A DNA stretch of 64,000 bases, from the NCBI GenBank assembly GCA_016859345.1, contig CM029122.1, positions 7,565,575 through 7,629,574 on the forward strand, given 5' to 3'. Made by a program: the position numbers and the translations under genes. The notes beneath the pieces are model-generated. The model ran no database searches and was not told where the DNA came from. It saw nothing but the letters and a program-made list of their open reading frames with translations. The stretch's first letter is position 1; every line of letters starts with the position of its first letter. Positions 48,901 to 58,992 of the stretch are shown here, one piece after another. The DNA comes from Istiophorus platypterus. Lineage: Eukaryota; Chordata; Actinopteri; Istiophoriformes; Istiophoridae.

Positions 48901-51900
48901 GGTCCTTCACAGTGGAACCGTTGGCTGGACTTAATAGCAGTTTATATATTTTTTGTTTTTCCCCTTGTTGTCGTAATATTCCTGTGGGGACGTGCAACGT
49001 TGCTCTGACACGTTCCTGTAAAATTCTGCAAAAACACGGACTGAAACGGTTCCTGTGAATATTTGGGGATTTGCAGTCACAGGACGTGAAAATTAATTCT
49101 TCTTTTTTTTTTTTTTAGGCTGAATATTTAACCATATTTGTCCAGCGTGTTTCTTTTGCGTTGTAATTAACGAGCAGTTGAATTAACTAAAAAATTCTAA
49201 CCAAATGAATGTCTGCATTTATGTAGGCGGTAGCCTGGTATCAGTCATTGACATCAAACATGTGTAAACTGCTGAAAATCACTCGGGATCTAACAACCTA
49301 CTGAACTTCCAGCAGTAGTAGGCCTACAGCCTACGATCCCAGCAGCCTGGGGGGGGGGGGGTGAGGCGGGGGTGTGTGATCCCAACCAATGATTAAAATG
49401 AATGAAGAGCCTGAATGGCTGCTTCAGGGGACGCGCTCTTATGTCAACTCGTATCCCTCCTCATTTTCTTCGTAATATCTGCCATAGGCTTTGATGCAGT
49501 AAACCCCCCCCCCCTCTCAGCGAACCACAGACGACACCCCCACCCCTCCATAAAAAACGGATTAGAAATAACTCGATTCCGGGCCCGACTCTGCTGCTGT
49601 TCAGCCATCTAATCGGATGAATCAGCCCCATCACGGAGCTTCGTAAGACCATCGATTACCGTTCCGAGCTAAGCGTCGTCGGACTCGGTTGACAGTCTAA
49701 TGCGGGACAACACCGCAGTTATCCCTAATAAAGTGAGCACTGCGCGTGGATTAGGAATAATTCGTGGTGTAAATGCGGCTGGTTGGTTGTGAGTGTGTGT
49801 GTGTGTGTTTTTATTTTATTTTATTTTTTTTTTACTGTGATCAAAATGACTGCGAGTCGTCGATTATCTCTTCTTGAATATAATTAAGCGGTTGGAAAAT
49901 ACCCCCCCCACACACACACACTCACACACACTCACTCACTCACTTTTATAAGGCACTTTTCTTTAAGACGCCGGGACCCGTTTTCTGCAGATTTAGTGGG
50001 AGTGAAGTGCAGCGGGGCCGCTTGCGTGGCTGTGAACCTGCGCTCCGAGCAGCTGTCAATGAATCCAAATTGAAAGTTATGAGAGCTTGGTGAGGAGAAG
50101 GCAGTAATTCGGTTAGGACTAATATCTTTGGGTTTCTGGCGCGCTGCTAAATTAAATGTCATTATTCACTGTCTCTAATAAAAAATCAAAAAGGAAATGA
50201 GATTAGGGTATTTGTGAAGCGCATCATTGAGTGGCCCTTAATGAAGAAATAACTGTCTGAACCAGTGTAGTTCACTTTGCTTAACATACTGGCGCGTAAT
50301 TGGAATTGATCCCGGGCCCCGTCTAATATTAGCCTTGATTTATCCGAGGGATTTACTGTGCGTCTATGCAAAATTCACCTGGGATTTTTCATAAATACCA
50401 TTTCTACCATCATTCACCGCTGTGCAGCTCACAACTCATCGCATAAACAATCAGGGCAATTATCGTGTAGCCTTGTTTGATGATGATGATGATAATAATA
50501 ATAATAATAACAACAATAACAATAACAATAACAATAACAATAATAACAATAATAATAATAATGTCATTTAATTGTTAAAATTTACATCTATTCTGCTTAA
50601 ATCTTATGTGATCTATTATGAAAACATCCCCTTTACCGTCTCTCTCCGTCTCTGTTCGAAATTCTTTATGTAAGATCAAATTAAAAAAACAAACAAGAAC
50701 AATGGATTTTTAATTTTAATTCAATTCTGCCTCTTGTCTCAGTCACCAATGGGCAGTTTATTGACCGGTCTGCTGCTGCTGATGCTGCTGCTGCTGCTGT
50801 TGTTGTCATAGTCTCATTGACACGATGCTGAACGTCGCTTCACGCGACACCTCGACTCATCATCATCATCATCATCATCATCATAATCATCATCAGTCTG
50901 CGCCCTTTGTGGTCCCCGCGCCCAGGCGCCAATTCCGCATCTGTAAATGATAATCACCGCGGAGGTCGAAGGGGAGGGGAGATAATATTATTCACCGAGG
51001 CAAATTAGGTTGATGGTGATTAACAATAGGCCGCAGCCCTGCAGCTTCAAAGGCAGACAGCAAAACTGGAAGGAGGTTAACGAGGGATCATTTTCATTAA
51101 GAAAGAAAAAAAAACTCGATAAAATATCATCGCACTATTGTCATTTTGTTTTGTTTTTGTCGTCTAACACCAACCTGAATCTACTTTGAGGCTCAATAAT
51201 AAGCTTATATCGACTTTGTGGTTTTGTCTCATCGCCTATATAATTTCCTGTGGGTTACTTTTCTCAACCTGCATCAATCATATTTATATCATATAAATGT
51301 TTCTTTTTTTTTTTTATATAATAAGATATTTCTTATGATGATTTTTTTTTTTTGCAAACAGCTAAATAATATTTAATTTTTCCTCTGTTTTAGATTTTTC
51401 CTTTATTGGTTACAAAGAAGTGACCTCTCCACAAATCACAATATTATTAAAAATAACTTCTGATGTAAATTAAAAAAGGACAGCAATTATATAAAAACTG
51501 GATGTGGACCGAGTTTGTCTATATTTGTCTAATAGATAATTTACTTTTCAATTATAGGTTTGGTTCCAGAACAGAAGAGCAAAATGTCGAAAACAAGAAA
51601 ACCAGATGCATAAAGGTAAATGTCATGTCTTCAAACCTTTTGAATGATCTGATTTATATTTTCCCCTTTTCCCTTCTTTTGTTTCTTTTAATTTGATTTT
51701 ACAATTTGACACTATTCAGCCATTTTTAACTGCACGTGGAAAAAACTGTGACCTCCTCATCTCACATAACAACAACTGTCTGGCTGTCTGACAGACATCT
51801 TTCCCTTCACTCCAGGTGTTATTCTGGGCAGTGGCAGTCACCTCGACGCCTGCAGAGTAGCACCCTATGTCAATATGGGTGCCCTTCGGATGCCCTTCCA

Positions 51901-54360
51901 ACAGGTAGGCTGCGTTCTCTCTTATTAGCAGGAGCTGACAAAGCTTGAAAGTGTTAGAAACGTTCGATCGAGGGGGTTTGGGATGGGGGCATGAACTCCG
52001 GCTGAATTAAATGTAGAAAAGTTAAAAAACGCAGGCGAGGTTGTGGATAAAAAAAAAAAAAAAGGAAAAAAAAAAAAGATGATTGCTCAGCATCTCGTGA
52101 TTCTGGGGTGAAAAGACTGGGGAATCGGTGAAAACAGATCAAAGTGAGTGCACAGTTTAAGTTGGAGTTACGCGTGTGTGCGTGTGTGTGTGTGTGTGTT
52201 ACTCACGGAGTCAAAGTAGGCCTTCTATATTTGTACATCCACATGAATCTATAGACCATGTGTAGCTACTAGATGCAAGTGATGAGAGACTGTGCGAGTG
52301 TGTGTGCGTGTGTGTGTGTGTTTTTGGGGGGGGGGGGCACAGACCTCATTGCACCTTTCACCTCCTGGCTGTGCAAAAAGGGCGTCGGGCCGTACGGGGA
52401 GACGAGCGGCGGACAGACATCTGATCTGCCGCTATCTGTCTCTTTTTGCGTTCCGGCCGCTGCGTTTGTCTGCTTGACCCTCGTGAAAAGCAGCGGCCTA
52501 ATTAAGCCGACAGTGCGGCAGGCGCGAGCACATGAAAAGAGATGATGAAAGCGGGGGAATGGAGTGGGCTCTGATGGATATTGGCATTGAGCTGCACTGG
52601 CAGGGGAGGAGGCTTGAGGCCTGCATACTGAGAGAGGCTTGCTGTATAAGGCTGAAACAAGCGGTGGGCAGTCACGCACAGACTGCTCTGCTTTTACAAT
52701 GCGGCGTATGCATATGAAAGTAAACGGATAGTCCTGTGGTTGGTCGAGGTCATGACTCGGAATCGGAAAGGTCTGAGGCTTGAATCTGGCCTGGAACCCC
52801 CATGTCATGTGACTCTCCCTCGTCTCTCTCCAGTATCCTCCGACAAGTAGAGGAAAACTGCCAAAATCCCTCTTTAAAAATAAACAAAAGACGATGCAAG
52901 CTGTGAGCGTGGCTCTGTGCAACAGACCCACATGGATATGTTCATGAAGATATAACAGTTTACACACACACACACACACACACATACCCTTATGACGGAC
53001 ACTTCAAACCTTCACCACCTGTTTCCTCAGGGTCGGATTAGTTTCTGTCATGCCCCCCCCCCTCCCCAAGTCAGATTGCTGCACAGAATCGAGTTTCAAT
53101 AAGTTGAATTTTTCCATCAGTGCTTGTGCATTTTTATTTTTTTTTTAATCAGATGTCACGAGTCTGGGAATTATCGGCCACAGCTGCAGTTTGTTACCTG
53201 ATTGTTAGTAAATGAGAGATGGGGGGGGGCTGTTTGCAGGAGGTTTTGTTTGGATGCCATAGCAGCACTGCTCAGCAACCATAAACTTGTGGTTCAATGC
53301 AATTTTCCTTTTCATTTAACAACTTCAGCTTAAGTCATTTTCGGCAGTTCTCGGCCAATAGGAAAGGGAGCACAGTGAAAAAATAATATTTAGTCAAGTT
53401 AAAGCTTTGACTTTATATCATTCTATTTTGGTTGGAGAAGAAAGCACGAAATACTTGAGTTTTCCCACTTCTTCCTGTGGTGTTTGAAACACATGAGAAA
53501 TGGCAACAGGCTCAGTTCTCTCCCTCTGAAGTGAGTGGATGCTTAATTTTCACCTACTTCTTATAAAATAATTGCCAAGAATGTGAAAGCTGATATTCTA
53601 TGCTCCTTATGGTTTCTTTTTTTTCCCCTTGACTCAGGAATATGTCTGGATAAATATTTATAACTCCAAATATGTGAATGTCTTTTTAGTGCAAAATTGT
53701 TTATTTATGCAATTGAATACATAATCAGGATAACAAGACTGCATATTTCCAAGGGTATAACGGAGTCCTCAGTCTGAATTAAACAAATCTGTTCTGGGTC
53801 CTAGAAAGACTTTGATTCTATCCGATTAAATTGGATGTGGTGTCTGAGGGCAATGTATGATTCATTAACTTTTAGAATAGCTGACATGAAAAAAGGGCTA
53901 AAGCGGAGAGTGCAGCCCTTAACTATTTTCTTAGAAAACACACTGTAAGCAACAGCTTTGAGGGGGTAAAATCTGAGGAGGAATTTAATAGTGTCAGACT
54001 GTGAAACCTGAATCCGCAACCCTCTTCACACAAACACACACACACACACACAAAACACACACACATGCACTGCCTGAGGCGCCAACGCTAATTTTATATT
54101 TCACTGTTCTTCAGGTCCAAGCCCAGCTCCAGTTGGATGGAGTCACCCACTCTCACCCCCACCTGCACCCTCACCTGGCCGCCCACGCTCCCTACCTGAT
54201 GTTCCCGCCCCCTCCCTTCGGACTACCAATCGCGTCGCTCGCCGACTCGGCCTCCGCGGCAGCGGCAGTGGCGGCAGCTGCCAAAAGCAACAGCAAGAAC
54301 TCGAGCATCGCCGACCTGCGACTCAAGGCAAGAAAACACACCGAGGCTCTGGGACTCTGA
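45740..54360 (+). CDS. shox: shox, short stature homeobox transcription factor (five coding exons, 282 aa)
   Basis: Nuclear DNA-binding transcription factor of the paired-like homeodomain class; in vertebrates it controls limb and pharyngeal-arch skeletal growth. Joining 45740-45986, 47892-48100, 51558-51615, 51816-51904 and 54115-54360 gives 849 nt, an open frame of 282 residues plus TGA. Seen in the product: conserved N-terminus MEELTAFVSKSF (1-12), ITYREVLESGL (24-34), DITESNHCPVHLFKDHV (49-65), acidic linker (about 86-105), homeodomain 107-166 with WFQNRR at 154-159 and Gln at homeodomain position 50, His-rich run (213-225), proline motif FPPPPFGLP (231-239), Ala-rich run (247-257) and the C-terminal OAR motif SSIADLRLKARKH (264-276). 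Human SHOX is about 292 aa; the difference is mainly a poly-Gly tract that this protein lacks in its N-terminal part. The linker IYECKEKKEDVKSEDED and the absent Gly-rich insert argue for shox over shox2. All introns are GT-AG. Confidence 0.97.
45987..47891 (+). other. shox: shox intron 1
   Basis: 1,905-bp GT-AG intron. A (GGT)n tract ending in a G-run (46019-46055) begins 33 bases after the donor, followed by a T-run and an ATT repeat (about 46242-46262). The middle is AT-rich with a run of 13 G (47044-47056). Imperfect GT/GA repeats (47587-47642, 47720-47760) precede the acceptor. No coding content seen. Confidence 0.9.
46019..46055 (+). repeat. (GGT)n tract with G-run at the start of shox intron 1
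   Basis: Nine or more GGT units followed by nine G, 33 bp after the intron 1 donor. On the transcript it is G-rich and could fold as a quadruplex near the 5' splice site. Confidence 0.93.
47892..48100 (+). CDS. shox: shox coding exon 2 (residues 83-152, homeodomain helices 1-2 and start of helix 3)
   Basis: 209 bp, to my knowledge the same length as the equivalent human SHOX exon. The acceptor is TTTAACAG at 47891 and the donor is CAG|GTGAGG at 48101. It encodes the acidic linker and the homeodomain from QRRSRTNFT (residue 107) through helix 1 (EQLNELERLFDETHYPD), helix 2 (AFMREELSQRLG) and the start of the recognition helix (SEARVQ). It ends in phase 0 exactly between homeodomain residues 46 and 47, the conserved intron site of paired-like genes. 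Confidence 0.97.
49560..49770. promoter_or_regulatory. Candidate intronic regulatory block, CpG-containing
   Basis: Segment of intron 2 with many CpG dinucleotides (CTAATCGGATGA, CCATCGATTACCG, GCGTCGTCGGACTCGG) and bicoid-type TAATCGG/GGATTA motifs, between G/C-run regions. Unusual against the AT-rich intron; functional role is inference. Confidence 0.3.
50160..50460. promoter_or_regulatory. Candidate intronic regulatory block in shox intron 2
   Basis: Repeat-free segment ending just before the trinucleotide repeat cluster. It contains TAAT/ATTA motifs, GCGCGTAATTGGAATTGATC near 50292, and AACAATC near 50446. No coding potential, no splice signals tied to shox. Proposed as an intronic enhancer only on texture and position. 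Confidence 0.3.
50478..50563 (+). repeat. (GAT)n(AAT)n(AAC/AAT)n repeat in shox intron 2
   Basis: About 86 bp: GAT units passing into AAT and alternating AATAAC units. Confidence 0.95.
50770..50807 (+). repeat. (CTG)n-type trinucleotide repeat in shox intron 2
   Basis: CTG units interrupted once by GATG and ending in TTG units; about 38 bp. Confidence 0.93.
50858..50895 (+). repeat. (CAT)n trinucleotide repeat in shox intron 2
   Basis: CAT units with one TAATCAT interruption, about 38 bp, 50 bp after the CTG repeat. Confidence 0.93.
50890..51110. promoter_or_regulatory. Candidate intronic regulatory block downstream of the repeat cluster
   Basis: Repeat-free segment following the (CAT)n tract. 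It holds TGATTAACAATAGG near 51017, CAAATTAGG and CTTTGTGG motifs, and a GC-rich start (CCCGCGCCCAGGCGCC). No coding potential. Called only from compositional texture. Confidence 0.28.
51558..51615 (+). CDS. shox: shox coding exon 3 (residues 153-171, recognition helix)
   Basis: A 58-bp exon too short for any ORF scan, found from the acceptor ATTATAG at 51557 and donor AAG|GTAAAT at 51616. It encodes VWFQNRRAKCRKQENQMHK. This is the DNA-contacting half of the homeodomain, with Trp48, Phe49, Gln50, Asn51 and Arg53, followed by the basic RAKCRKQ segment, which overlaps the nuclear localisation signal described in human SHOX. It ends in phase 1, inside the codon for Gly172. Confidence 0.96.
51816..51904 (+). 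CDS. shox: shox coding exon 4 (residues 172-201)
   Basis: An 89-bp exon with acceptor CACTCCAG at 51815 and donor CAG|GTAGGC at 51905. The product GVILGSGSHLDACRVAPYVN followed by MGALRMPFQQ differs from human SHOX only in the few residues around GSGS. It is separated from exon 3 by a 200-bp intron, the only short intron of the gene. The phase-1 entry and phase-0 exit keep the frame. Confidence 0.96.
51905..54114 (+). other. shox: shox intron 4
   Basis: 2,210-bp intron. It contains A-runs near 52050-52078, GT repeats (52172-52199), a GT tract with 12 G (about 52299-52337), a SINE-like relic near 52735-52890, AC repeats (about 52963-52983) and further AC repeats close to the exon 5 acceptor (54034-54065). 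The long antisense open frame at 52269-52985 carries no protein signature. Confidence 0.9.
52735..52890 (+). repeat. tRNA-derived SINE-like relic in shox intron 4
   Basis: A tRNA-like head (GGTCATGACTCGGAATCGGA with a B-box-like GCTTGAATCTGG) is followed by the pyrimidine-rich body CTCCCTCGTCTCTCTCCAGT and an A-rich tail (CTGCCAAAATCCC, AAAAATAAAC). This arrangement matches teleost tRNA-SINEs with a 'ctctctttctctcc' body. Too diverged to name the family. Confidence 0.45.
54115..54360 (+). CDS. shox: shox coding exon 5 (residues 202-282, OAR domain, stop)
   Basis: The acceptor is TTCTTCAG at 54114. The exon opens VQAQLQLDGV, then has a His-rich run, LMFPPPPFGLPIASLADS, an alanine-rich stretch, and the C-terminal OAR (otp/aristaless/rax) motif ending EALGL before TGA at 54358. 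OAR motifs in this class modulate transactivation. The equivalent human exon is 6a, the last exon of isoform SHOXa; I saw no counterpart of the alternative human exon 6b. An in-frame ATG lies about 110 bp upstream of the acceptor but is intronic. Confidence 0.96.
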   Translation, partial: VQAQLQLDGVTHSHPHLHPHLAAHAPYLMFPPPPFGLPIASLADSASAAAAVAAAAKSNSKNSSIADLRLKARKHTEALGL

Positions 54361-56840
54361 CCCCACCGGGCTGCCCCTCCGCTCGCCTGATGCCCATAAT
54401 CGCCTCTCACACAAGACTGAGCCTGTGAAAGGGCCGTGACACTCACAGCTAAAACTAAACTAAACAAAAACACTGAGTGAGAGTGAAAGAGAGGAACACA
54501 TACAGAGAGGGGGGAGAGAGAGTGTGTGTGAGAGAGAAAGGGGGAGAACAGTGGAGGAAGAAAATGAAAAGAAGGAGGGAGCGAGAAAATTGTCACAAAA
54601 CCAGCTGCCAAAACAAACCACTTGTAGAGAACGGTAATTAAATACCAATGAAATCACCTTTTACTTTTCGCCCAACAGGCAGGACTTCTGCGGGGCCAGT
54701 GGCTCAGTCCACTCCAGGCACAGATCACATCCCAAGGACCGTACAAACACATGTGGATGTCTGTCTGAGGGGGCCAGGCCCGGGGCCCCGTCAGACCAGA
54801 AGATGTTAGAACAAAGCAAACTGGCAGGCAGCAGCAGGGCCAAAAGCAGAGCCTCGCTGGCGCTGGCTGCCGCCATGTTGACAGTGCAGAGGGTTGAAAC
54901 ATGGGGGGAACAGACTCACACACCACCTCACCGAAGCATTGGAACGGCTCTCACCTTTTACAACCCCCGCCCCCCCAAAAAAAACAAAAAAACTCAGCCC
55001 CCATCCCCCGACTAGAAAAATGAAGAAAATAGAAAAACATTAAAAAAAGGCCATACTTGTCTCCAACCACTGTGTTCCCTGCTGCTGCCAAGTGCATGAG
55101 CTCTAATGGAGGACCGTTCTGGGACAGGCCTCCGTCCACACCTGACACAAAACGCTCGACAACTGTTCTTAACACTGCCATGCAACATGCCCACACCCTC
55201 CCCGGTCCCCTCCCCTTACACCTGCGAAGCGAAAGGTCTCCATTACGGTTTGATACCCTTCTTCTTACGGACTCGTGCTATGATAAAAGCAACAACTCCT
55301 TTTTCTTTTCTTTGCCGCAGAGGGCAGAGATGTTGTTCTGCGTTGCTGGGCATGTGTCGGCGAGATTTTTTTGGTTTGCATCTGTCCTCACAGTGTGCTC
55401 CCCCTGTCTTTATTTCTTTTCTGTTTATCGTGTCGTATCCTGGGTAAAGAAGTGAAGATAGCCTTTGCACTTCAGGTCTTGTATGTGGGTGTTTACAAAT
55501 GGCACTACAAGCAGATACTACTTTACTAATTAAAGAGGGAGGGGGGGTTTGATATCGTCACGTGATCAGCAAAAAGGACATTATCATGGATAAAGGGTAT
55601 AAATGCGATTTTTCTTTTTCTTGTTTATTTCGTAATTCTGAAAATATGAAGAAAGCATCAGTCAAACTGAAATGCAATGGTGTGCAGTTTAAGTGCAATA
55701 CTGTAAATAGCAAAAAAGTAAAAACAGCTAGCAAGTTAATCCTCAACGATAAAGAGACCCAATGATTTTCTGTTGTTTTCCATGCACTGTTGGAGTGTTG
55801 AATTTCTTTGCCAAACCACAAGGTTTTTTCTACAGCAGTGTACATTTTGTTGACTTTAAGAAAGGCCACTCAGAACCAGGTGCCATATCCCACCGAAACC
55901 TCCTCCTATGTACTCAAGCGTTTTTTTTGGTTTTTTTTTGTATACATCAGGTACAGCTTGTCACTTGTTGAGGAAGACATGAGCACATTTTTTTGGAAGC
56001 TGCGGAAATTAGGGTAAATAGATAATAATGAAAAAAAAATTCTCTTTGCCACTCTACTAACACTAGAGAAAATCCATTTACTCTTGGATTTTGGAAAATG
56101 TTCATAATTAAAAATCAACAAATCAGCATTGTAATCCAAACCAAGCAGATGTTTACAATATGATTAGCTTAATTCTGCATGTTATATGTGACATTTCATC
56201 ATTAATTTCCAAACAGTTCAGATTGTATTTCACAAATTTCTTCCAGACAAAACACAACATTCGGATTGTTTTGGAATTCAGAGATTATTTTGACAACCTT
56301 TTTAAACACTGCTGTCAGAGCTGCGATATACATGTAGATCCCTTTAAGATCTACGTACCTCTAACAGTCTCCAAACAACATTTTTCTCTGTTAACAGACC
56401 TCCATTTAGAATTGTTTATCTATGTCTCCATTTTAAATTAAACATATGGGTGTTTTATTTATTATTTTGTCTAAAGGTTTATGAAAGATGAAATAGTTGA
56501 ACTACAAGTGTACATTTTTACATGGCTTTGCATTTATTTTTGTATGTTTTTTTTAAGTGTTGAATTTGAATTAGGAGGTGTGGCTGTAGTGCATTGTTTG
56601 CCTAAAAAAAAAAAAAAAAAATGTAGCGTGTCTGAGTTTACAAACATTTCAGGGATGGTTGAATTGAGTAATCCTCCATGGAATTTGTTGTACCCATTAA
56701 AACGATTATCATTTCATATGCAAGCATGCCTAAACATGAATCATCGTACAGTTTGTTTTTTTCCCCTTTTGATTCACAAAATATGAATGTACATCTTGTA
56801 CAAGTAAACTATCAATAAAGTTATAAATATTTGTACTCAA
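54361..56840 (+). other. shox: shox 3' UTR (predicted)
   Basis: About 2.5 kb from the stop codon to just past the AATAAA at 56814. It starts GC-rich, passes a purine-rich stretch (about 54475-54590) and becomes AT-rich. It contains a Pumilio-type TGTAAATA at 55702-55709 and several T-rich segments typical of regulated vertebrate 3' UTRs. Open frames inside it (for example 55057-55455 +) have no recognisable protein features. The extent is inferred; a nearer polyadenylation site may also be used. Confidence 0.6.
56814..56819 (+). terminator. Polyadenylation signal AATAAA, likely shox 3' end
   Basis: Canonical AATAAA in the context ATCAATAAAG, followed by the T/GT-rich stretch TTATAAATATTTGTACTC that could serve as the downstream element. 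It is the best-formed signal after the shox stop codon and lies where the AT-rich 3' UTR character ends. The cleavage site is expected about 15-25 nt downstream. Confidence 0.6.
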
Positions 56841-57624
56841 GTTTTAAAACACGTTTACTTGTTAAGCTGCACCAGGAACGTTGGGTCTCATACACAGAGT
56901 AACAAAGGCTGCCGCGCCAACATACATGGTAACTCAGTACACACAAGAACACAAACAAGACGGTAATCCTTGTAAATTCCTTTGAAAGACAGAACTAACC
57001 CCGCTTTCGAGATAGTAACAGTGGTCTGGAGCTAATCCCCTTCACGGTGTCCTGAGAACTGTTGTCCTGATGCAGATTCAGGCTCTCTCCCTCCGTGCCC
57101 GACACCGCATTGTGGCTGAAGCTCAGCAACTGTCTTAAACTGCAGATCAATATCAGTATCTGTCTACGGCCGACATTCGCGCATACCCCGGCTCATCACA
57201 TCCAATACGGGCCGCCAACCAGCAGGGAAAATTGAGCTTCTATGTAATCCAGATGCAACCCAAATCTGGAGCCGCCTGCGGGGGTCCAACTCTTCGCCCG
57301 CAATCGTCGAAATAGACATAGATAGTATTCATAAGGGAGATCGGGGCTGTAACGCTGTCAAATAGAAACAAGATGGCTGTAACCGGAGTGGGGAGCCCCA
57401 GAAGTGTGGAGGGAAAATAGGAGGCAAGCAAGAGATTTGAGGAGATTTGCGGGATAGTGGATACGTGACATGTAACCTGCTTTGAGCACAGCGCTCAGGG
57501 AGGATCTTTTCTCCGTGTTTCCAGTGGCGTTGATTAACTTTGAGCGGATGACACGAGAAGGTCAAGAGTTGGCGTGTGTTCATCAGCATCCACATTTGAA
57601 TTCAGGCCCCCCCACTGCCGTGCG

Positions 57625-57625
<1 letters not shown>

Positions 57626-57673
<48 letters not shown>
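57626..57673 (+). repeat. (CA)n microsatellite
   Basis: Perfect CA run of about 48 bp downstream of shox. Confidence 0.95.
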
Positions 57674-57675
<2 letters not shown>

Positions 57676-57999
57676 TACACACAAACAAAGATACGAGTAT
57701 ATGGACACGTTTTCAAACACACTTTTATGCTCCCTCCACTTGTTCTACCCACACATACTAAATTTTGCACATCTAAAATGGTCGGCCTCTTTTTTTTTTT
57801 TTTTTTTTTTCAAGAGTATTAGCTTCCTCTGGGAGCTTAATTCCAGATGTGTGTACACAAAGTAATTACACCATGTGGTATAGTGGCCTATTGTCTGAAC
57901 CCCATACAGGAATTAGCCCAAATGGCGTCCTGTTGAGTGCAGTACCCCCTAGAAGGTCGCTGCGCGTTTAATTTGTACCTCTTTGCTCATACATCAAGA

Positions 58000-58210
58000 T
58001 TGAGTGATATAGTCGCAGACTGATGGCTCCGTATTTACCCGGTGACCCCTCCGGCTGGGGCCTGCTGGGCCCGGGTCTGGAAATAACAGCATCCTTTTAT
58101 GTGTACTAATAATTAGCAAGGCACACACAGCCATCCATCAACCACCAATGAGCCATGGCTGCTTTGTCAACATGTTCAAGCACATAAAGCTATTTATGTT
58201 GGCAACAAGT
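58000..58210. promoter_or_regulatory. Candidate downstream enhancer block
   Basis: Low-repeat segment about 1.2 kb past the shox polyadenylation signal, with a GC-rich core (TACCCGGTGACCCCTCCGGC, near 58036) flanked by CTAATAATTAGC and CACCAATGAGCCATGG-type motifs. Human SHOX has enhancers downstream of the gene; equivalence is not shown here. Confidence 0.3.
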
Positions 58211-58967
58211 AACAAATACACAATAATATATTAATAGAGAAGGAGTGGAGAGGAGTGTGTGTGTGTGTGTGTGAGAGAGAGAGTGTGTGAAGTTTAGTGG
58301 AGGGCTGTGCCTACTATTAAATTTACATCTGGGGTTTATTGTTTATGAGCTTTTGCTTTGTCTTGTGTCTCAGTGTTGTTTTTGGAAGTTTAAGAATACA
58401 TTAATCGTTGTCCCATTTCATAATAATATAATTATATAACATTTATTCTAGCACAACTGATTTGATATGTCCTACTCCACGGAATGGACTACAACGACGT
58501 TCTAATCAAAGGGTCAAGTACAAGTTCTGATCTTCAGAAAACGTGGCAAGTCAGACCTTGTCTTTTTTCCTATTTTGCCGTCCACTCCTCGGTCTGTCTG
58601 GTTTTGCATAAGCAAGGTCTGCAAAACATGCGAGTCCCAGAGGTCCGAGCCTCGGTGCTGCACCGCGCTAGCTTATCAGAGGTCAAGTGCTCAGGGGTCA
58701 CGTGAAAATAGTTTTTATCACATTTCATTCGCATAATCCTCTTTGAAATGTCACACACAACTATGATCAGACGGAATGTGAGCTGTCGTAGCCTTAACAT
58801 AAAGCCGGCGTCGGGGGTGAAATGACCTATATGGCTCAAGGGGATGGGACAGCATTTCAGCACAAAGACACGAAGTTTAGAGCTCTTGTCGAGCCGTATC
58901 ACAGGGACTTGAGGAGCTACATGCAGCAACTCTAAAAAATGGCCGTGTGTTTGGTTTAGCTGAGAGG

Positions 58968-58992
58968 TTTTTTTTTTTTTTTTTTTTTTTTT
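58968..58992 (+). repeat. Poly-T tract, 25 T
   Basis: Long T homopolymer; could be the A-tail end of a minus-strand retroposed copy, but no target-site duplication was identified. Confidence 0.9.

Larger units (their letters stand above)
48101..51557 (+). other. shox: shox intron 2
   Basis: 3,457-bp intron interrupting the homeodomain recognition helix. Its first 230 bases are GC-rich and remain open in frame with exon 2 until a stop at 48335-48337. It also holds G/C runs near 49350 and 49505, a cluster of three trinucleotide-type repeats (50478-50895), and three low-repeat blocks that resemble conserved non-coding elements (49560-49770, 50160-50460, 50890-51110). No second gene seen. Confidence 0.9.

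Noticed and set aside
52269..52985. 238-aa minus-strand open frame, the longest in the window
   Set aside because: Lies inside shox intron 4 on the opposite strand, begins and ends in GT/AC repeat translations, and contains no domain I recognise; likely open by chance in GC-richer sequence.
45740..54360. Identification as shox2 instead of shox
   Set aside because: SHOX2 has a long Gly-rich region and a different linker before the homeodomain; this protein has the SHOX linker and exon 4 sequence DACRVAPYVNMGALRMPFQQ with the SHOX-type GVILG start.
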